A DNA stretch of 64,000 nucleotides from Prostheceraeus crozeri (GCA_907163375.1 CAJQUW010007109.1:1-64000), one strand, 5' to 3'; positions 43,882 through 55,627 are shown, counted from the first letter of the stretch. The notes: generated from the letters alone by a model not told the origin. Numbers and translations are program-made.

Positions 43882-45714
43882 CAGTCATGGAAAAAATATA
43901 GTACCCGATAAGTTGCAACATATTGTTGGCAGCGATCGATGTTAATAACCACAAATCAACATTCGCCAGTTTTCTATTATGATCTAAATTACGAACGAAT
44001 GCGATCATGCTGATACTGCGGACAGTCCATAAATATCTACTGATCTGAGTTAACACTACGCAAAGAAGCCAACATGATGTTAATAAAATGGTTTGGAAGT
44101 GTCACTTTGTTCATTTATTCTTGATCGCTGTCAGCTATGGCTTCGCACGGTACCGACTTAACTGAGTTTATGAAAGGTCAAATTTATGCATTAAGGACTC
44201 ATGCATCATTTTCAAAACCAAAAATAGCTGAGTGCTTGAGCATTTCAGAGAACACGGTAAAAAAGTATCTTTAGAGATAGTCTGTCGATGGACAAGCTGA
44301 AGGAAGCAACCGAGGTGCTTGTGGGCGGAAGGAAGTGACAAGTCACCGAGAAGATGAAAAGATTGTCAGGATGTCTTCAGAAAATCCTTTCATGTCTGCC
44401 AGAGAAATAAAGCAGGACTCGCATCTTGAATGTGACAGAAGTACAGTTTAGAATTGGTTGCGAGATACTGGTCTCAAATCCTTTGCACTGACAAGGAAAA
44501 CTCTACTGACTGAAGACCATAAAGATTGCAGACTTGAATGGGCTCGGCAAAAATCAAAGTGGAGCTCTAGAAGGTTGAAGTTGTGTTTTCTGATAAATCG
44601 CGATTCTGCTTAGGACAATCCCTCGTGCAGTATGTTCGAAAACCCTTTGCATACCGATATTCGGACCCCTATGTTTAAAGCGTTCCCAATAGGTATGTGG
44701 CTCATGGCTTCCGGGACAACTGGGCCCGGTAAAACTGGGCCCAAAAAAAAAGTACAAAAAACTCTCTCCTTTTTTTTTTAAAAAAATGTGTTGACTACTC
44801 TGCTGTGTACATGCCATTTCCCGCCATTTTAATACAATGTCCTTGTCTATAAAAAAACTCATTTTTATGCCAAAAATCGCATATTTTTGTGTACTTTTAC
44901 AAAGGGCCAAGTGCTTCAAAGGAATAAACTTTTTTCTACATATAAACATGCCATAATAAAGGAAATACATTGTAGTTATCAAGTTAGTACCTTTTTTAGA
45001 AGATTTCGACCTACTTACTTTCTAAAAAATTTTTTTATGAAATTTTTTTTTATTATTTTTTTTAAATGAGTTTATTTTATAGACAAGGACATTGTAGTAT
45101 CGAAAATGGGCATTTATGTGTACAGCAGAGTCTGTGCAACACATTTATGTCAAAAAAGGAGAGTCATTTTGTACTTTTTTTGGGCCCAGTTGTCCCCACC
45201 CCGGCTCATGCAATGGTATGGGGAATTTTCTGTAAACGGCTTTACGGATTTAGTCAGAATCGAAATCCACATTGCTTCTGAACAGTATACTAATATTCTT
45301 GCAGAGCACCTCGTGCCAATTTGGCCTACGATATCTCAAGGAAACGACATTTTCCAACAAGACAATGCGCCTATCCATGCTGCCCTTAGAAACACAAACA
45401 TTTCTCCAACAAAATGATATCAACGTCTTTGACTGGCCTCCTTACAGCCCTGATATGAACCCTATCGAAAATGTGTGGGGTAGAATGGAGCAGAAATTGC
45501 AAAGGGAATATGAAAATCCGTCTAGCAGTGACGAACCTTTTGCAACCATACGTGCAGACGTAGGCATCATAAGATTTTAATATTGTTAATATTGTACTTT
45601 TATCACTATCATGATGTTCATTTATCGGAGTAATAATAGGTATGTGAAAGTGACGCAAGAACAAGTCTTGAGTTTTCATTTTTTTCACCGGGTACTATAT
45701 TTTTTCCATGACTG
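43882..45714 (+). mobile_element. Tc1-like transposon, full length but dead, with nested MITE
   Basis: Ends CAGTCATGGAAAAAATATAG and the exact inverse at 45690-45714 are bounded by TA. The plus-strand transposase begins at 44137 with MASHGTDLTEFMKGQIYALR and a helix-turn-helix (KPKIAECLSISENTVKKYL, to about 44270). Next are SAREIKQDSHLECDRSTV and TEDHKDCRLEWARQ. The gene is interrupted by the MITE at 44707-45202 and resumes with AMVWGIF, NDIFQQDNAPIHAA (catalytic Asp) and DWPPYSPDMNPIENVWG (catalytic Glu, 45430-45480). Stops and frameshifts are present (TAG after KKYL, for example), so it is not autonomous. Confidence 0.9.
44707..45202. repeat. Nested foldback MITE with 8-bp target duplication
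   Basis: GGCTCATG occurs at 44699-44706 and 45203-45210 on either side of a 496-base block. Its ends contain GGGACAACTGGGCCC and the inverse (44713-44727, 45182-45196). The arms extend inward (ACAATGTCCTTGTCTATAAA facing TTATAGACAAGGACATTGTA). The 8-bp duplication points to the hAT superfamily. It splits the Tc1 transposase. Confidence 0.8.
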
Positions 45715-45716
45715 TA

Positions 45717-46590
45717 TATATGTATAAGAAGATTAATTAAAAAGAAATAAAAAATTAAAGAAAAACTTATATATATATATAGCTACTAGCTGATACCTCC
45801 GACCTTCGGTCAGGTTAGTTAGTGATAATGACTTATTATAGGTGTCAGGTTTTATAGCAAAAGCATACAATTCAGGTTAGAATTCTTACCTTTAAATAAG
45901 TAGTACTTCAGGATACAAGAAGATAGTTCGCTACAATTTCCTTCCGGGTGGCTGGCTTCATGGCTGGCTTGACACTAATAGGCCTAATTCTTTTTTTTTG
46001 GTGGGTTAATTCTTGCAAATGGGGCTTTTCGCTTTCTAGGCATGACTGTTCTAGGTAATTTCTATCTAAGGCAGCCAACCCAAGTATCAATATTATTGAA
46101 ATTTATCCTACTACTCAAATGAGTAGTATGATATATTTCAGTGTATTTATTAAACGAGAAAATATATTCATTTATTCAACAGCATCCAAGTCTGAGAGAT
46201 GGCCTTTTTCTATAGAATAAATCCCTCTACTTCTTTACATCGTTGTCAACCTTCATTATATTTTAGTTTTCACATTAAAACATTATCAGCAATTCATGAG
46301 ATGCAGTGTAAGAGGCTGCAAATAGTCAGTTGATCTTTAATTCAATTTTTGTGAGCATTACTGATTTTTCATCACTGAGTAACCGTTTTCCACATTATCA
46401 TTTAAACCTTAGAAAAAGTAGATGTTTTTAATGGTCACAAAAATATTACGCAAATTATAATTTGCTGAGAAGGCTGCATATTTTTCGATTTTACGTGAAA
46501 ACGGCTGGATGAATGGAGATGAGATAAGTTGCATTACACTCTACACATCCGAATTGTGTACAATGATTGTCACAGGCGTCGATATTAGCG
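45717..46590. other. Non-coding intronic stretch
   Basis: AT-rich. A short (AT)n run lies at about 45771-45782. No gene is seen. Confidence 0.5.
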
Positions 46591-46629
46591 ATGGATGTCC
46601 CAGAATAAAAACATGATTTTCGCTCACCA

Positions 46630-48132
46630 AAATTATATATATAGATATATAGCTAGGCATTTGGCTAGTTCCTTTCTCATTGCTGATAAATTTTCTTTGT
46701 TTTTCTTGATTTCGGTTTTTATCAGTTCTGTTCTGAAAAAATTTGTCATTTCTTCATCTTCTAGTTCTTTCTTGTGTAACTTAATTTTGGTGTACTTTGG
46801 TAGAATATTGTTTTCTTTACATATTTGGTTAAATGTTAGATCATGATCGATTTTAATGCATTTTTGGTATATTCTTTCTGTTTTTCTGTAATGTTCTTTT
46901 TGAGTTGCAGTTAAATTTTTGTGGACAACTGATGAATACCATAATACCATAATAATGAATACCATGAATACCATAATAGCGTAGAATCGTATATTTTGCA
47001 ACGTTTCGGACTCTTCTTGGTCCATTATCAAGCTCATTAACAAAATTATGACATGCTTTATAGTTTAAAATTCAACCTTATAGACATATTAACATATAAA
47101 ATGGCATGTTTACAAAATGATTAAGTCCTAGATATGTAAGGCTAATGTAACCAATCATAGAAATTGTCATATCACATTCAGGTGGCGGGCAAGCTCTTTG
47201 TCCCTTTGATTCAACATTGGAGTCTCCTCTTTTATTGAGATTGCTTCGGCAATTTGTAGATCATTTACTACACAGAAAGAGCGATGGTTTTCATGTCGCT
47301 TAATATGTTTCTCGGTTTCTTGTTATGTTTATCCAACCAATGCGTTTTTATTGATCCGTTATTTTCGTTCTGTTTACATCTTACTGATAACAAATATGTT
47401 GTGTATCCAATGTAGTTGGCATTGTTACAAATACCTTCCGGGCATGTATACTGGTAGACAACATTGTTGTTCGACTGAAATTTATCCAATTTTGTTTCTA
47501 TCGCGTTCACTAATTTGTGGTTCTTATAATAGATTATCAGTTTAATTTTTGAATCAGAATCTTTTGTTTGTGTGTTGTCATTGACTGTCTTCAATCAAGT
47601 GGTTCGAAGTCAATTGACCTTTAAAAAAGAATACAACGCTTTTCACTTCTTCTTTGGTTTTCATATTCTTAAATTTGTTTAATAGTAAATTGAGCTGTTT
47701 GTCGATAATACTGATGGGATAGTTGGTATTCGCTAGGATTCTCTTGACTTTGTTAATTTCATCATTAAATGAATTCCAGTCTGAGCAAATTTGTAGTGCT
47801 CGATGAACATAATTTTGTTAATGAGCTTGATAATGGACCAAGAAGAGTCCGAAACGTTGCAAAATATACGATTCTACGCTATTAAATGGTATTCATCAGT
47901 TGTCCACAAAAATTTAACTGCAACTCAAAAAGAACATTACAGAAAAACAGAAAGAATATACCAAAAATGCATTAAAATCGATCATGATCTAACATTTAAC
48001 CAAATATGTAAAGAAAACAATATTCTACCAAAGTACACCAAAATTAAGTTACACAAGAAAGAACTAGAAGATGAAGAAATGACAAAATTTTTCAGAACAG
48101 AACTGATAAAAACCGAAATCAATAATAACAAA

Positions 48133-48136
<4 letters not shown>
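46630..48136. mobile_element. Penelope-like element relic between inverted terminal segments (lineage 3)
   Basis: The segment 46630-47045 (minus) and 47815-48136 (plus) are inverted copies. Both encode the same N-terminal piece (LMSLIMDQEESETLQNIRFY, HYRKTERIYQKCIKIDHDLT, KLHKKELEDEEMTKFFRTEL). Both start with the phrase CTTGATAATGGACC...GAGTCCGAAACG. Between them, on the minus strand, lies a GIY-YIG domain (47268-47594). This is the pLTR-flanked, inverted-end architecture described for Penelope elements, with the RT section deleted. The left copy has an extra IMVFMVFI-like repeat near 46935-46970. Confidence 0.78.
47268..47594 (-). pseudogene. PLE GIY-YIG endonuclease domain (lineage 3)
   Basis: A 108-aa minus-strand frame with SKIKLIIYYKNHKLVNAIET, then VVYQYTCPEGICNNANYIGY (the GIY-YIG core: VYQYTC and YIGYT), RCKQNENNGSIKTHWLDKHN and a DMKTIALSV end. 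The Cys pair before the YIG resembles the CxxxxC insert of Neptune/Penelope-type GIY-YIG nucleases. No RT accompanies it. It is only 40% or less like the GIY-YIG domains at 28.8, 34.2 and 54.7 kb by eye. Confidence 0.72.

Positions 48137-48191
<55 letters not shown>
48137..48191. repeat. (AT)n microsatellite
   Basis: An uninterrupted AT dinucleotide run directly at the end of the PLE terminal segment, a common place for PLE-associated microsatellites. Confidence 0.95.
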
Positions 48192-48194
<3 letters not shown>

Positions 48195-48412
48195 CTCCTG
48201 TCTCAGCACCACTCACATGTCCTGTCTCTGCACCATTCACCCCTGTCTCTGCTCCACAACATACTGTCTGTGCTCCAAAACCCCATGTCTCTGCACCATA
48301 TATCATGTCTCTGCACCACCAAAACGGATTCTTTTTGAAACAACTCCTGTCTCTGCTCCAGTATTCCATGTCTCTGCACCTTTTTGTCCTGTCTCTGCAC
48401 CACATGTAAACG
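48192..48412. repeat. TGTCTCTGCACC minisatellite
   Basis: About nine imperfect copies of TGTCTCTGC(A/T)CCA spaced 15-33 bases apart. Translation would repeat VSAP, but there is no sign of a gene. Confidence 0.85.
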
Positions 48413-50211
48413 AATTCTGTTCAGACTCACGCAACTACTTAGCATTCCGATAAAGTTACCTACAGGAAAGCATTTACCATGGCAATATTATCAAATTAAA
48501 TCAAATCTTCTTTTTTTAAGTAATTATAAAATGAGCGATGGAATGATAACTATCTACAAACTAAAGAAAACAAGTTTGCTGTAAGGCCGAATCAAAGAAG
48601 ATCTGCATGGAACTTTTGCATTTTAATACTTGACACTTTTTCTAACATTCTAATCACAATAGCACAATATTATAATTTTAATTATGTGATGCTTTGCCTT
48701 CGATTTCAATGTTGTTGTACATAAATACCTCTAAACTGACATCATTTCGAATGAGATATGATATGGGAATTGTTTAAAATGTACGTTTAAATACTATCTT
48801 CTGAAAGTTTGTCTTCACTAAGAAAATAGGTCGGCTGATTTATAAAAGTATGAATTGGGAATCTACATTTTATGTTGAGTTTACCAAATAACAAAGTTAA
48901 TCTTTAAATATCGTCCATTCGGCAGATAGCCGCGTTGAAACATTTTCTCCGCTTTCGAGGAGGAGTGTTCACTGCGAAGTTATAAGCAGATGCCTGATGC
49001 AAACCGTCGGTAGCACCTGTTCCGGCACCACCTCTTGTGGTAGCATCTCTCGTTGTATTTACAGCAAAAATACCACCATTTATTACAGACAATGCCTCCG
49101 TGAATATTAAACCCCTCTTTGCTGTTCCTACACGTACAGATGCAGTGTAGCATGGATCACGTAGTCAATGTTTGTATGCTTACTCCCGAAGCACTGGAGT
49201 GGAGCTTTACACTCCGATACAAATACACTGATTGCCGATAAATGGTGAATTTGAAACCTTTTTGGAATTGTAAATCCGCTGATTAACTTGCAATTACAAA
49301 ACATCCCTCTAAGTTGAGTAAAACACATTCGAATTTTAAATAAAGGCCATAGTTGCATTATTTATTCGGCCTTTTTGTAAACTAAAAATTAAAAACTTTC
49401 TTTAGCAATTCAGCTCTAACTTAACTATCACACTCATTACATTTATTTCATAAAGCATGACTGATTCACAGGCTTCCCGTTGGGTATTGGGATTCCCATT
49501 GGGATTGGGCCACCAAAAATTAAATAAGCTAGCACTACCAGGTCTTGTCCACGAAAGAAATGACATACAAAAATTAAGAAAAATCTATGAGCATATGTTG
49601 CATATTAGCCCGTTATGGAAGGAATTTATTCTTTATTACTGAAAGGTGCTTCAATTGATAATTAATAGGCATGTTTTGGAAGCACGATGTTAAAATAATG
49701 CAATGACATCTATAGATCACTATAGGCTTAATTTTTTCTTCAGGTCTACACCTTATTAGGAATAAGCCTAAATGAATTTGTGGTTTTGTTTTCCTCTTTC
49801 ATTCCATCATCGAAATCAAGTTTAATTCATTTGAAACTTGTGATTCAGACTATCGCACATCGTTATTTCTTTCTGATCTATTGACGTAAATGCATGCAAT
49901 TGTGAAATTACCGGGACGATGAAAAAAATTCAGCGAAATTTGTAAAAGGAATGATAATTTAAAAATAAGGAGGGAATAAAGGATGAAGTGGAAAAATGAG
50001 AAATGGAGAATGATTTTCGGAAAAGCGGAAAATAATGAAAATAAAGAAACTCTTGGTACCACGTTCGGATTTAGAAATAGGTATTGAGGCCTCAGATTGA
50101 ATCGAAAATTCTTGGAAATTTTTCTTAGAGAAAGATTAAGTGGGAGTGAACGTAAACCTAATTTTAATTGAAGTTGTAGTTGACCAGGTGACGGGAGATC
50201 ATCTTTCTGAG
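48413..50211. other. Non-coding intronic stretch
   Basis: No recognised family. A GC-richer patch at 48930-49095 has a small open frame (minus strand, ending PPRKRRKCFNAAICRMDDI) without a match I can name. A phrase TTGGGATTCCCATTGGGATT is repeated internally at about 49485-49510. Confidence 0.45.
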
Positions 50212-50413
50212 AAAGTTATTCAAGGTAATTAAAACTCCCCTTTTCAGTTTAGGCCAATATAATCAAGTTAAAGTTAAAAGTTGTTGGATGGCCATCCAAA
50301 CATCGACCGTTGAAGGCGCTGGACGCCGAAGGCCTGTCTTCCATACTTTTAACTTTAACTTGATTATATTGGCCTAAACTGAAAAGGGGAGTTTTAATTA
50401 CCTTGTATAACTT
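50212..50413. repeat. Foldback MITE, about 200 bp
   Basis: Inverted arms of about 68 bases (50212-50280, 50341-50413) share AAGGTAATTAAAACTCCCCT, TTTAGGCCAATATAATCAAG and TTAAAGTTAAAAG, around a 60-base GC-rich centre. No protein. Confidence 0.85.
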
Positions 50414-51224
50414 TAATTGAAGTCGTTAGTAGAGCTGCGAAATTTGATTTTGCGTATTGTTTTGTCAAAAACGTCGCCGTCCGGACCTTTACTCTCTTGG
50501 ACAAGCCCAGCAGAGACCGCACCCCACATTATTCTGAAGAAACTAAGCAACTAACAAAATTCCTCAACTGAAAGAGGCAGCAAACAGAATTCCATCAATC
50601 CCTGGATCCAGCGCGGATTTAGACAATATTTAGTGAAACTGGAATAACAATTTTCCCTTACCGTCGACGCATATATGCCCAGACCTAGTATGAGCCCTGG
50701 TGTACCTCCAATATCAGGAACGAGTACAACATCCGTTGAAATCTCTGTTGATTTCGGGAAATGCAGACCGTACAATATCTGGGGAGGCAGTGAAAAGGGT
50801 TCTCGATTACGAGAACGAATAGGCCAACTATGCATATGTGCAAGTACCTACTTCGAACAAGTTCTGCAGAGATTTTTGTAATCAATGATTTGTTTTACGG
50901 ATTTATTGATTGATTCATGCTACCAATGTCATCCTCAGTAAATAAAGAATCTATTATTATTAAGGATGCTTTATGGTTTTTTTATACAGACCGTTTCCTA
51001 AATCGTTGCACAGCACAAAAATTCCTGCGTGTTTTGTATAGACTATTCTCATCAAATGTAATCGCAAATTGATAACTAATTTCTAAATTGATTTACTTGG
51101 TCAGCAGGGACACTTGGTTTAGAAAACAGTGTGGTTTGCTTAAATAAATGAAGTAATGGGTGATGGTCTGTTTTGTTATTTTGAGATATCATGTTGTTGA
51201 CCCTCTTATCACTCACTGTCGTGT
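50414..51224. other. Non-coding intronic stretch with possible LINE tail
   Basis: The end near 50930-50965 (AATAAAGAATCTATTATTATT) resembles the 3' tail of a CR1-type LINE. Nothing recognisable is upstream. Confidence 0.35.
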
Positions 51225-51951
51225 TAGTCCGGCAGCCAGAACGAGTTTCTGCAGGGAACGAGGCCGAAAATGAGACTTTCACAGAATGATGTACACCCTA
51301 TGCCTACTACGAATCGGCACGTCTGCCGAGTTCTAGTGAGTTCCTCTTCTTGTCAGACAGGATCAAAGAAAAACACATGTAAATCCAATGGGACGTAGAT
51401 TGCAGTTTTTGACTAAAATGAAATTTTCTATGTTTTCTCTGATTAAACGAAAAGTACTAAGCTCAGAGTCATAATTTTTGGCATGGAATGTCTTCGGGTC
51501 ATTTTCTATGATTTGCCTGTGCTATTATCATGCTTCTGATCGGCAATGTGTGTGAGAATGTGGTTGAATGTGGATAAAGTTGCTCAAAATGTTTGTGTTT
51601 GCCGACATTAAGAGGCTCGCCAAATCTAAATGTGTCTAGCTTTATAGATAGGAGTGCATGAAGATAAAAGGAAATAACCTTAAGACATTCCATGCCAAAA
51701 ATTATGACTCTGAGCTTAGTACTTTTCGTTTAATCAGAGAAAACATAGAAAATTTCATTTTAGTCAAAAACTGCAATCTACGTCCCATTGGATTTACATG
51801 TGTTTTTCTTTGATCCTGTCTGACAAGAAGAGGAACTCACTAGAACTCGGCAGACGTGCCGATTCAAAGTAGGTATAGGGTGTACATCATTCTGTGAAAG
51901 TCTCACTTTTGGCCTCGTTCCCTGCAGAAACTCGTTCTGGCTGCCGGACTA
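51225..51951. repeat. Large foldback element, TA-bounded
   Basis: Two 271-base inverted arms (51225-51495, 51681-51951) surround a 185-base spacer. The ends TAGTCCGGCAGCCAGAACGA and the inverse carry a TA at the border, compatible with a Tc1/mariner-type MITE. The arms differ at only a few positions. Non-coding. Confidence 0.85.
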
Positions 51952-53125
51952 TGTCATCATTGATGAGCTGCTCCTGTCGATCCATTTGTCGGACGCAGGC
52001 GTCAGCATTCCTACGGCGCAAAGAAAATGTTTTGTTTATTGTCAACTGGTGCAGACGAGACAAGTCCTCCTCTGATCTGATATTAAAAATCTTCTGATCT
52101 CAAGTGAGGGAAATGATGACTGAACCAATGACTGAGTATGGTAATGTTACAAATTTGAAGCCTGCCATGGAAAAGATGGGTACATACGAGTATTCTCGGA
52201 GCTGATTAGACAAGCATCCTTTTAAATCCAAACTAGAAAACTCCAGCATTAATGCAACAAAATATATTGTTAAAAGTTGTCTGTTATTGACCGCAGAAAA
52301 CATTGCTTCATCCAACAAATAGCGCAAAATCAGGTAAAAGTATAAGCTGAATGAAATTGTGCCAAATGTTGTCGAAATTCGAAAAAATGAGAGCTGATCA
52401 AAGGCGCGATTCAGTGGTGAAAATCTTAATTTTCTATAATGTGAAACTTCGTCTGTAGGCATCGGTGAAGACAAAGGCTTTTGCAATCATACACATGTCA
52501 ACAGAGTTACGAGTGGTGTTTCCATTACTTTCGAGTAGGCCAAATTTGAGATAGTGCTAACATTCGTGTACTTTGAGAGAACGAACAGGTAACCTATACA
52601 TTTGGTGACATATGAAGGAACTGGAGTGCAACTAGGAAATGATTCTCTAGTTACAGAACAAATTCTACAAACGCCTGCTGATGATATACGTCCACTTGCT
52701 TGAGCTTTTCATAAATCGAAATGCAATGATGTAGCAGCTGAGAAGATTATCACTACAATGCAATCTGGGAGTATAACATGCAGATCTATCATCAAATGAG
52801 AAATTTTAGAAGGCTCATCGTATTCCTTTCAAGTACATTCCCTTTAAAAGCATGTAATTTCGTCTATTTTCCGTTATCACCCAAAGTTGCATTTACTCGT
52901 ATTTATATTTTATTAGACACGTGGCATGCAGCAATGCCAATTACATGCAGCAGCAGACAAACTATACTCACACGAAGTGAACAGTGAATTTAAGGAAAAA
53001 TGTAAAAGCGAATTATGAAACAACTTAAGAAATACAAGTCTTCGAAGTATAGGCCTATGGGTTGAAGAAGTCAATTGTTTTCAATTCAACTGCCTTCATG
53101 AGAGTTCTTAGGTAAATCATCTTTC
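51952..53125. other. Non-coding intronic stretch
   Basis: One minus-strand open frame (52100-52486) is rich in hydrophobic residues but has no family resemblance I can support. Confidence 0.45.
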
Positions 53126-53130
53126 TCATC

Positions 53131-54114
53131 TCAGGTAAATTTGATGTCATTATCCAACGTGTTTATAAATTCAAAGAACTCTTTGGCATCAGCAGGAGTC
53201 TTGAATATAGCGAAACAATCGTCAACATATCTTTTATAAAAGACAAACTTGTTTCCAGAAAACTTTTCAAATTTGGATTCTACAAAACTCATGGCAAAAG
53301 ATGCCATGGTAGGGCCTAAATTTGAACCCATAGACATGCCGTCAATTTGTCTGTAAAGTTGGTTATTAAAAGAAAACATTACATCTTTGCAAGCTAAGTT
53401 AAGCAGCTCCCGCATTGTGCGCTTGGAGACTGGAAGCTCATTTTCAGCTATGTTAGAGATGATGTAATCAATAGTACGGTCGACAGGAGTGCAGGTGAAC
53501 AGAGCAGAGACATCATAGCTGCACATGTAAACATTATTTTTAGGTTCAACTTCGACGTTCTTTAAGCAATCCAAAAATTCAAAACTGTCCTTGACGTTAT
53601 AAGTTTTTGATATGTGCTTCTTTAAAACAGAGTCAAGCCAAGAGGTAATGTTGGAGAGATAAGAGTTTTTCATACTGAGAATTGGATGATAAGGAGGATT
53701 CTTGGAATCTTTATGGACTTTAGGAAGACCATACAATCTTGCTGGTTGGGAACCTTTGGCTTTGATAGCCTGAAAAATGGCATCGGAGATACAACCATCT
53801 TTTTTGAGCTTACTCAACTTCCGATTAAGCTTATCTTCCTCAACAGTGTGGGGATTTTTCTTCGCTCTCTTATTAGGAACATATTGTTTGAACCGTTTAC
53901 TATCTGAGAGCAATGATAGCATTTTTCTCAGATACGTGTCTTTAGAATCGATGACAATGCCATTGCCTTTATCAAATTTGGAGATGTATAAATTTTCACG
54001 ACCAGCAAGATCACGTAAGCACTTCATTTTGCGAGAAGTACTTTTGGGAACTTTACATTTGGAAAAGTATGATTTAAAGGAACTTCTCATTTTATGAAGA
54101 ATGTCTTCAGACAT
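53131..54114 (-). pseudogene. PLE reverse transcriptase half (lineage 4)
   Basis: A 327-aa frame. Segments are NLYISKFDKGNGIVI and RLYGLPKVHKDSKNPPYHPI (canonical RPxI-type region), MCSYDVSALFTCTPVDRTI with the motif A Asp, DGMSMGSNLGPTMASFAMSF (motif B), and FYKRYVDDCFAIFKT with YVDD. The frame ends after NTLDNDIKFT, where the element continues elsewhere in the opposite orientation. Upstream of the first Met the frame stays open to about 54175 (FFEEKAKAEHVAHLIKR). RT motifs are intact but the protein is severed from its nuclease half. Confidence 0.85.
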
Positions 54115-54169
54115 ATCCGTGTTGCGCTTAATTAAATGAGCTACATGCTCAGCCTTAGCCTTTTCTTCA

Positions 54170-54942
54170 AAGAAAGAAGTATTTGTTTCCTTGATATCAT
54201 GATCAAACGTGAAGATAGTCAGTTTGTTACTTCATGGTATCAAAAGGAGACAAATACTGAGGTTTATACTCCTAGTTGTTCTCACGCTCCAATACAGTAC
54301 AAATTGGCTGCTATGCGTTCGCTGTTTTATCGTGCTAGGCGCATTTCGTCAAATTCTGAGATTTATCAAAATTCTTGCTTGAAAATCAAGACAATTTTTA
54401 TTGATAATGAGTATGATGAACATACCATAGACAAAGTTAAAGCGAAAGTTGACAATCAGTTTGGAGTTGAAAAAGAGGCTAAACCTGAAAATTTGAAAAT
54501 CATCAATTGGCAATTTCCTTTTATCCGTGAGAAAGCGCCTGTTCTGAAAAGCAGAATACATGAGCTAAACAAATTATTACCAAGCAATAGAAAAATCAGA
54601 GTGGTCTTTCAAACGTTGAAGACCAGCATGTTCTTTAGAAATAAAGATATTATTCCCTCCGACTTGAAATCAAAATGTACGTATTCGTACACCTGTGGAC
54701 AATGTGAATATGTCTATATCGGGGAGACTTCTAGACATTTTATTACTCGGATCTTAGAGCACATGAAGGGGTACCCAGTACCCACTGAAATATCAGTTCA
54801 TCCACACGCGCTAGAGAGAAAGAATTTTAAAGTCATTGCGTGCACCAACAATCACAAGATTCTCGAATCGATTCTGATTAAAAACAATAATAATTTGCTG
54901 AACAATAGAGACGGTTCCTTTCCACTTCTGCTAAATCTATAG
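54170..54942 (+). pseudogene. PLE thumb and GIY-YIG nuclease half (lineage 4)
   Basis: A plus-strand frame that starts inside the RT thumb (ICFLDIMIKREDSQFVTSWY), continues with APIQYKLAAMRSLFYRARRI and a linker (PFIREKAPVLKSRIHELNKL). It ends in a GIY-YIG domain (YSYTCGQCEYVYIGETSRHF, TRILEHMKG, LESILIKNNNN). It is open to its natural stop at 54942. The first dozen codons read from the earlier ATG belong to the junction and are not element protein. Confidence 0.85.
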
Positions 54943-55150
54943 CTAGTCATTGGATTCAAACTACGTCATTTCATGTCTGTCCTTTTTCTGTTTCATCTGT
55001 ACATTGCCATCTGACGCCATTTTAACAGTGTTCATTTCATTTCATCTCATATAAAAATGATTTTACCTTTCCATCAATCCATTGACAAAGGAGACTGTAA
55101 CGCTCTGAAACGCGTTTGGATAAAAGCAAATTATCACAAGATTGCTTTTT

Positions 55151-55619
55151 TTCTTTGTTATGTAACTTTATTTAAATGCATTGGAGCTAGAAGGGGGCAC
55201 ACGCGCTATTAAAGTTGAATCTGCTACATGCGTTGTTTTTCTGTGCTAGCGACTTGGTGGAGATTGTGACTAAATTATCAAGGTATCATACATACATGTA
55301 TATATACCAGTCAAAAATGAAAGAAGTTAAAGAAGTAAATGTTTCTAAAATTTTGTCAATGAGTATAAATGTACATGTAGGATTATACTAAATGCAGAAA
55401 ATAATGATATCAAAGCGGACCAAGTGATCTTTACTTGTTTGTGGACCTCCGGCAGCTATTCGCGCTGTCAGTGCTTACATGGCACTTGTGCATTGTAAGC
55501 CATTGATTTTTCTTTATTTTTCATAATTCATATAGATCCAGAATTCTTAGGTTTTACATTTGAATCGAAATGCTGACTGCTTCGCTCACTGTTTGATGCT
55601 TTAAACCAGTTTAACTTGT
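55151..55619. other. Non-coding intronic stretch
   Basis: No gene or repeat recognised. Confidence 0.5.
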
Positions 55620-55627
55620 GTTAGGAC

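Larger units (their letters stand above)
53126..55150. mobile_element. Penelope-like element with inverted 5' half (lineage 4)
   Basis: The RT half lies on the minus strand (53131-54170) and the thumb/GIY-YIG half on the plus strand (54170-54942). The two are parts of the same element in the wrong relative orientation, joined near 54170. A 3' region to about 55150 contains the terminal phrase TTGACAAAGGAGACTG...CTCTGAAACGCG (55082-55114). The layout (inverted 5' part left, 3' part right) is what twin priming produces in LINE retrotransposition. No target duplication was identified. Confidence 0.8.

Noticed and set aside
48137-48191. Possible replication or attachment site in the (AT)n run
   Set aside because: It is a plain dinucleotide microsatellite with no accompanying signal.
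52100-52486. 128-aa hydrophobic minus-strand frame
   Set aside because: It could suggest a membrane protein, but there is no motif, and intronic AT-rich sequence yields such frames by chance.
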